Shown here: positions 7,552 to 9,344 of the stretch, one piece after another
Layout of the letters: every line of letters starts with the position of its first letter
Position numbering within the stretch: position 1 is the stretch's first letter
Assembly (NCBI GenBank): GCA_964576255.1
Contig: CAZNUK010000079.1
Coordinates: forward strand, 1-9,344
Length of the DNA: 9,344 nt
Origin: Eshraghiella sp964576255
GTDB taxonomy: Bacteria; Bacillota; Clostridia; Lachnospirales; Lachnospiraceae
Reading direction: 5' to 3'
Translations under genes and position numbers: made by a program
The notes under the pieces: model-generated
What the model saw: only the letters and a program-made list of their open reading frames with translations
Told to the model about the DNA's origin: nothing
The model's database searches: none

Positions 7552-8031
7552 ATGGAAAATACACAAAATTATCTTTTGATACTGGAAGAGAGTCTTAATA
7601 AGAAGATAGTATTCCTTGATGAGCTTTCAAAACTGACAACTGTCCAGAAGGACATTGTTACTGCAGAAGATTTTGATGATGAAGCGTTTAATAAGAATGT
7701 GGAACAAAAGGATGCGCTTATAAGAGAGCTTGAAAAACTTGATAGAGGTTTTCAGATTCTCTACGATAATATTAAGGCTCAGATTGAAAATAACCGGGAG
7801 ACTTATGCTACAGAAATTAAGCGTTTGCAGGAGCTTATTAAAGAGGTTCTTGATAAGAGTACTGCTCTTCAGGTTATGGAAAGCCGCAACAAAGATCTTG
7901 TAAAAAGCAGATTTGCATCTTTGAAAAAAGAAGTGCGCCAGCTCAAGAAGAGCAGGGAGCTTGCAGCAAACTATTACAAGACTATGAACAACATATCATC
8001 CGAACCATATTTTCTTGATAAGAAAAAATAA
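7552..8031 (+). CDS. Small helical protein, probably a FlgN/FliT-type flagellar export chaperone
   Basis: The 159-residue protein is predicted from sequence to be almost wholly alpha-helical, rich in Lys, Glu and Leu, with no signal peptide or membrane segment. The heptad-like segments at about 50-95 and 100-145 are consistent with a helical hairpin. An N-terminal YLLILEESLNKKIVFLDEL segment, a central RELEKLDRGFQILYDNI segment and a C-terminal YYKTMN...PYFLDKKK tail resemble the FlgN-like proteins found in clostridial flagellar clusters; this is recalled resemblance, not a search. It lies 15 bp after fliS with a modest AGGTGA ribosome site at 7542-7547. The position matches fliT in the enterobacterial fliDST operon, so its client could be FliD. 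FlgK or FlgL are possible clients if it is a true FlgN. The general role is fairly sure, the client is not. Confidence 0.6.
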   Translation: MENTQNYLLILEESLNKKIVFLDELSKLTTVQKDIVTAEDFDDEAFNKNVEQKDALIRELEKLDRGFQILYDNIKAQIENNRETYATEIKRLQELIKEVLDKSTALQVMESRNKDLVKSRFASLKKEVRQLKKSRELAANYYKTMNNISSEPYFLDKKK

Positions 8032-8048
8032 AAAAGTTTTTTATCAGG
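8014..8048 (+). terminator. Weak AT-rich hairpin at the end of the fliD-fliS operon
   Basis: Bases 8014-8025 can pair with 8037-8048 (core GATAAGAAA with TTTTTTATC, one G-U pair, plus three outer pairs) around an 11-base A-rich loop. The T-run is in the stem and no U-tract follows, so this is not a classical intrinsic terminator. It spans the stop codon of the preceding gene and ends just before the sigma-28 promoter. It could give partial termination. Confidence 0.25.
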
Positions 8049-8050
8049 GG

Positions 8051-8077
8051 TTAAGTTTTAAAAACTCACTCCGATAA
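8051..8077 (+). promoter_or_regulatory. Sigma-28 (SigD/FliA) promoter of the first flagellin gene
   Basis: TTAAGTTT at 8051-8058 matches the sigma-28 -35 consensus TAAAGTTT at 7 of 8 bases. TCCGATAA at 8070-8077 matches the -10 consensus GCCGATAA at 7 of 8. The spacer is exactly 11 bases, the standard for this long form. Transcription would start near 8083-8086, giving a leader of about 100 nt. This ties flagellin expression to completion of the hook-basal body, through anti-sigma FlgM release as known in other flagellated bacteria. Confidence 0.9.
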
Positions 8078-8086
8078 ATAATATAG

Positions 8087-8103
8087 GTAAGTTAATTACT
8101 TAC
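8087..8103 (+). promoter_or_regulatory. Leader hairpin 1 of fliC, near the 5' end of the message
   Basis: GTAAGT (8087-8092) pairs perfectly with ACTTAC (8098-8103) around the loop TAATT. It lies within a few bases of the predicted transcription start and could protect the 5' end. A similar AAGTA/TACTT hairpin sits at 9200-9216 ahead of the second flagellin gene. Confidence 0.5.
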
Positions 8104-8127
8104 AACTCGGCGGGCAACCGCTATAAT
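8099..8127 (+). promoter_or_regulatory. Alternative sigma-A-like promoter inside the fliC leader (weak)
   Basis: TATAAT at 8122-8127 is a perfect -10 hexamer, and CTTACA at 8099-8104 matches TTGACA at 4 of 6, with a 17-base spacer. If used, it would give a shorter leader of about 50 nt that still contains the CsrA hairpin. The same place in the second leader reads TACAAT (9237-9242) without a good -35. I judge it more likely to be leader sequence of the sigma-28 transcript. Confidence 0.2.
8110..8121 (+). promoter_or_regulatory. Leader hairpin 2 of fliC, GCGG stem with GCAA tetraloop
   Basis: GCGG (8110-8113) pairs with CCGC (8118-8121) around GCAA, a stable GNRA tetraloop. The surrounding block is shared with the second flagellin leader (9224-9236): GGCGG, a variable loop, then ACCGCTAYAATCAATCA. 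The stem is kept while the loop differs, which favours an RNA structure. Confidence 0.55.
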
Positions 8128-8147
8128 CAATCAACAACTAAATATAA

Positions 8148-8161
8148 CGGCAAGGATGCCG
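8148..8161 (+). promoter_or_regulatory. CsrA binding hairpin (BS1-type site) in the fliC leader
   Basis: CGGCA (8148-8152) pairs with TGCCG (8157-8161) and presents AGGA in a four-base loop. The sequence GCAAGGATG fits the CsrA selection consensus RUACARGGAUGU around its GGA core, and the loop placement is the preferred one. It lies 20 nt before the GGA-containing ribosome site, as in the two-site hag leader of Bacillus subtilis. csrA and fliW are in the same cluster. Confidence 0.8.
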
Positions 8162-8171
8162 GATGTAATTC

Positions 8172-8178
8172 AAGGAGG
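8172..8178 (+). promoter_or_regulatory. fliC ribosome binding site and likely second CsrA site
   Basis: AAGGAGG lies 8 bases before ATG 8187. Its context CAAGGAGGAA contains the GGA that CsrA needs, so CsrA bound to the upstream hairpin could bridge to it and block ribosomes. Confidence 0.75.
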
Positions 8179-8186
8179 AATTAATT

Positions 8187-9038
8187 ATGGTAGTTCAGCA
8201 CAATCTTACAGCAATGAACACAAACAGACAGCTTGGTATGGTTACCGGAGCTCAGGCAAAATCAACAGAGAAGTTATCTTCAGGCTACAGAATCAACAGA
8301 GCAGGAGATGACGCTGCTGGTCTCTCTATCTCAGAGAAGATGAGAAGCCAGATTAAAGGTCTTAATAAAGCTTCGAACAACGCAGAGAACGGAATTTCAC
8401 TTATTCAGACAGCAGAAGGTGCACTTAACGAAGTTCACTCAATTCTTCAGCGTATGAACGAACTTGCAACCCAGGGTGCCAACGATGTAAACACTTCTAT
8501 TGATAGAGCAGCTATCAATAAGGAGATGAAGAATCTTGGAGAAGAGCTTGTTAGAATTGAATCCACAACACAGTTCAATGATATGACATTGTTTGATGGA
8601 AACTTCACAGGCAAGAAACTTCAGGTTGGTGCTAAGGAAAATCAGACTATTGGAGTTGAGATTACTAAGCTCACAGAGTTAGCGTCTAATTCATCATCTA
8701 TTACCCAGTTAGGTCTTACAGATGTAACTGGAAATGAAGGAACATTAGATGATAACGTAGCGTATGCAAGTGCAATGACTATGATTCAGGATGATATCAA
8801 GGCAGTTTCAAGCTTACGTTCAGACCTCGGAGCAATCCAGAACAGACTTGAGCATACAATTGCTAACCTTGATACCACTGCTGAAAATACTCAGGCAGCA
8901 GAGTCACTTATCAGAGATGTTGATATGGCTTCTGAAATGGTTGAGTATAGCAAGAATAATATTCTTGCACAGGCAGGTCAGTCAATGCTTGCTCAGGCAA
9001 ACCAGGCTACACAGGGTGTTCTTTCATTACTTCAGTAA
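8187..9038 (+). CDS. fliC: Flagellin (FliC/Hag), short form
   Basis: This is the filament subunit, exported through the flagellar channel with FliS as chaperone. The 283-residue protein has full D0/D1 regions at both ends and almost no variable outer domain: only about residues 140-190 lie between them. The N-terminal block contains KLSSGYRINRAGDDAAGLSI (29-48). The D1 segment QRMNELATQ (88-96) keeps R89 and L93, with E113 further on, equivalent to the R90, L94 and E114 contacts of Salmonella flagellin with TLR5. The C-terminal D0 helix (about 238-283) ends in SMLAQANQATQGVLSLLQ, the FliS-binding end. It is driven by the sigma-28 promoter at 8051-8077 and carries a CsrA-type leader. A terminator follows at 9048-9109, so it is probably monocistronic. 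Confidence 0.98.
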   Translation: MVVQHNLTAMNTNRQLGMVTGAQAKSTEKLSSGYRINRAGDDAAGLSISEKMRSQIKGLNKASNNAENGISLIQTAEGALNEVHSILQRMNELATQGANDVNTSIDRAAINKEMKNLGEELVRIESTTQFNDMTLFDGNFTGKKLQVGAKENQTIGVEITKLTELASNSSSITQLGLTDVTGNEGTLDDNVAYASAMTMIQDDIKAVSSLRSDLGAIQNRLEHTIANLDTTAENTQAAESLIRDVDMASEMVEYSKNNILAQAGQSMLAQANQATQGVLSLLQ

Positions 9039-9047
9039 TTTAGGAGA

Positions 9048-9109
9048 CTATCATATCGGGGCCGGTATGATTAACGCGTATCGGCTTCGATTATTATAAG
9101 ATAGTTTTA
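9048..9109 (+). terminator. Rho-independent terminator of the first flagellin gene
   Basis: Bases 9055-9069 pair with 9077-9091 over 15 continuous positions (11 Watson-Crick and 4 G-U) around a 7-base loop. A further CTATC (9048-9052) can pair with GATAG (9100-9104), and TTTTAT follows at 9105-9110. The G-U pairs exist only in the + strand RNA, so the structure belongs to flagellin transcription. The hairpin starts about 10-17 bases after the stop codon. Confidence 0.75.
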
Positions 9110-9165
9110 TCCCATGTATCCAATTTACAATTTAATATTTGCTTTGTGTGAATAGGGTTATAACT

Positions 9166-9187
9166 CAGAATATAGTAATATATTCTG
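9166..9187 (+). promoter_or_regulatory. 22-bp perfect inverted repeat upstream of the second flagellin promoter
   Basis: CAGAATATA (9166-9174) and TATATTCTG (9179-9187) are perfect inverted copies separated by GTAA. The repeat ends 4 bases before a TATAAT box and covers the place where a -35 element would be. It may be an operator for a dimeric regulator. A terminator is unlikely because it has no GC core and no T-run behind it. Confidence 0.5.
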
Positions 9188-9191
9188 TTAT

Positions 9192-9197
9192 TATAAT
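9192..9197 (+). promoter_or_regulatory. Candidate -10 box (TATAAT) for the second flagellin gene
   Basis: A perfect TATAAT would start transcription near 9203-9205 and give a leader of about 90 nt, similar in length to that of the first gene. No TTGACA-like -35 sits 16-18 bases upstream; that place is taken by the inverted repeat. No sigma-28 box pair is found in 9039-9292. Confidence 0.4.
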
Positions 9198-9199
9198 AC

Positions 9200-9236
9200 A
9201 AGTAAGAAAGGTACTTTAACCCGGCGGTTTAACCGC
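9200..9236 (+). promoter_or_regulatory. Leader hairpins 1 and 2 of the second flagellin gene
   Basis: AAGTA (9200-9204) pairs with TACTT (9212-9216). GCGG (9224-9227) pairs with CCGC (9233-9236), and the stem can extend inward through GGTT/AACC. Both match hairpins at equivalent places in the first flagellin leader, with different loops. Confidence 0.5.
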
Positions 9237-9250
9237 TACAATCAATCACA

Positions 9251-9270
9251 ATACGGCAAGGATGTCGTAT
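9251..9270 (+). promoter_or_regulatory. CsrA binding hairpin in the second flagellin leader
   Basis: ATACGGCA (9251-9258) pairs with TGTCGTAT (9263-9270) over 8 positions with one G-U pair and presents AGGA (9259-9262) as the loop. The stem differs from that at 8148-8161 in length and by a C-to-T change that keeps pairing as G-U, while the AAGGATG core is identical. It lies 21 nt before the AGGAGG of the ribosome site at 9279-9285. Confidence 0.8.
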
Positions 9271-9278
9271 AGAATTTC

Positions 9279-9285
9279 AAGGAGG
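9279..9285 (+). promoter_or_regulatory. Ribosome binding site of the second flagellin gene, likely second CsrA site
   Basis: AAGGAGG lies 7 bases before ATG 9293, in the same TTCAAGGAGGAATTA context as in front of the first flagellin gene. Confidence 0.75.
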
Positions 9286-9292
9286 AATTATT

Positions 9293-9344
9293 ATGGTAGT
9301 ACAGCACAATCTTACAGCAATGAACACAAACAGACAGCTTGGCA
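9293..9344 (+). CDS. fliC: Second flagellin gene, 5' end only
   Basis: Only 17 codons and one base are in the window. They encode MVVQHNLTAMNTNRQLG, identical to the start of the first flagellin, with two synonymous differences in the first 51 bases. The rest of the gene is outside, so it cannot be said whether the copies differ in their outer domain or C-terminal end. Start ATG 9293 has a strong ribosome site. Confidence 0.93.
   Translation, partial: MVVQHNLTAMNTNRQLG

Noticed and set aside
8054..8066. AGTTTT-A-AAAACT palindrome over the fliC promoter as an operator
   Set aside because: It is a short AT-only-core symmetry largely made by the -35 element itself and is not repeated at the second flagellin gene.
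8791..9099. 102-residue frame overlapping the end of fliC
   Set aside because: It is a shifted reading of conserved flagellin codons, runs into the terminator hairpin, and has no ribosome site or recognisable protein pattern.
9136..9164. Other promoter types before the second flagellin gene (sigma-54-like TTGCT, TATAAC at 9159-9164)
   Set aside because: No GG pair is at the required distance for sigma-54, and no acceptable -35 hexamer lies 16-18 bases before TATAAC.
1..9344. CRISPR arrays, insertion sequences, tRNA/rRNA, phage or defence genes
   Set aside because: No direct-repeat array, terminal inverted repeats with a transposase, or RNA gene pattern was seen; all long frames that make sense are flagellar genes on one strand.

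Overview
The window is a late flagellar gene block from an AT-rich, low-GC Gram-positive bacterium. The gene order flgK-flgK-flgL-fliW-csrA-flaG-fliD-fliS-(flgN/fliT-like)-fliC-fliC', the strong AAGGAGG ribosome sites, the FliW/CsrA pair and a flagellin starting MVVQHNLTAMNTNRQLG point to a motile clostridium of the Lachnospiraceae type (Roseburia/Agathobacter/Butyrivibrio relatives). The family assignment is from recalled protein resemblance; the genus cannot be fixed from this sequence. All supported genes are on the + strand.

Positions 1-4598 hold the hook-filament junction and its regulators. The 3' end of one flgK is followed 4 bp later by a complete second flgK, then an enlarged flgL, then fliW and csrA, which overlap by 7 bp. 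Positions 4599-7128 hold a possible sigma-28 promoter, flaG, and fliD (filament cap) with a large helical insertion. Positions 7147-8031 hold fliS (flagellin chaperone) and a small helical FlgN/FliT-like protein. Positions 8032-9344 hold two flagellin genes, the second cut by the window edge. Each is preceded by a similar structured leader.

The genes form one assembly and control circuit. FlgK and FlgL make the junction between hook and filament, and FliD caps the growing tip. FliS escorts flagellin to the export gate, and FlgN/FliT-like proteins escort junction or cap proteins. FliW and CsrA make a homeostatic switch: CsrA represses flagellin translation at the leader, FliW sequesters CsrA, and free flagellin titrates FliW. 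The predicted CsrA targets are visible in both flagellin leaders: a hairpin presenting AGGA in its loop, 20-21 nt before a Shine-Dalgarno that is itself a CsrA-like site.

The points most worth a second look are the shared multi-hairpin flagellin leader, the different promoters in front of the two flagellin genes (a near-perfect sigma-28 promoter for the first, a palindrome plus TATAAT for the second), an 86-residue-period internal duplication in the second FlgK, the helical insertion in FliD, and the tandem FlgK paralogues. I see no mobile element, CRISPR array, tRNA or rRNA, and no gene-free stretch over 300 bases.
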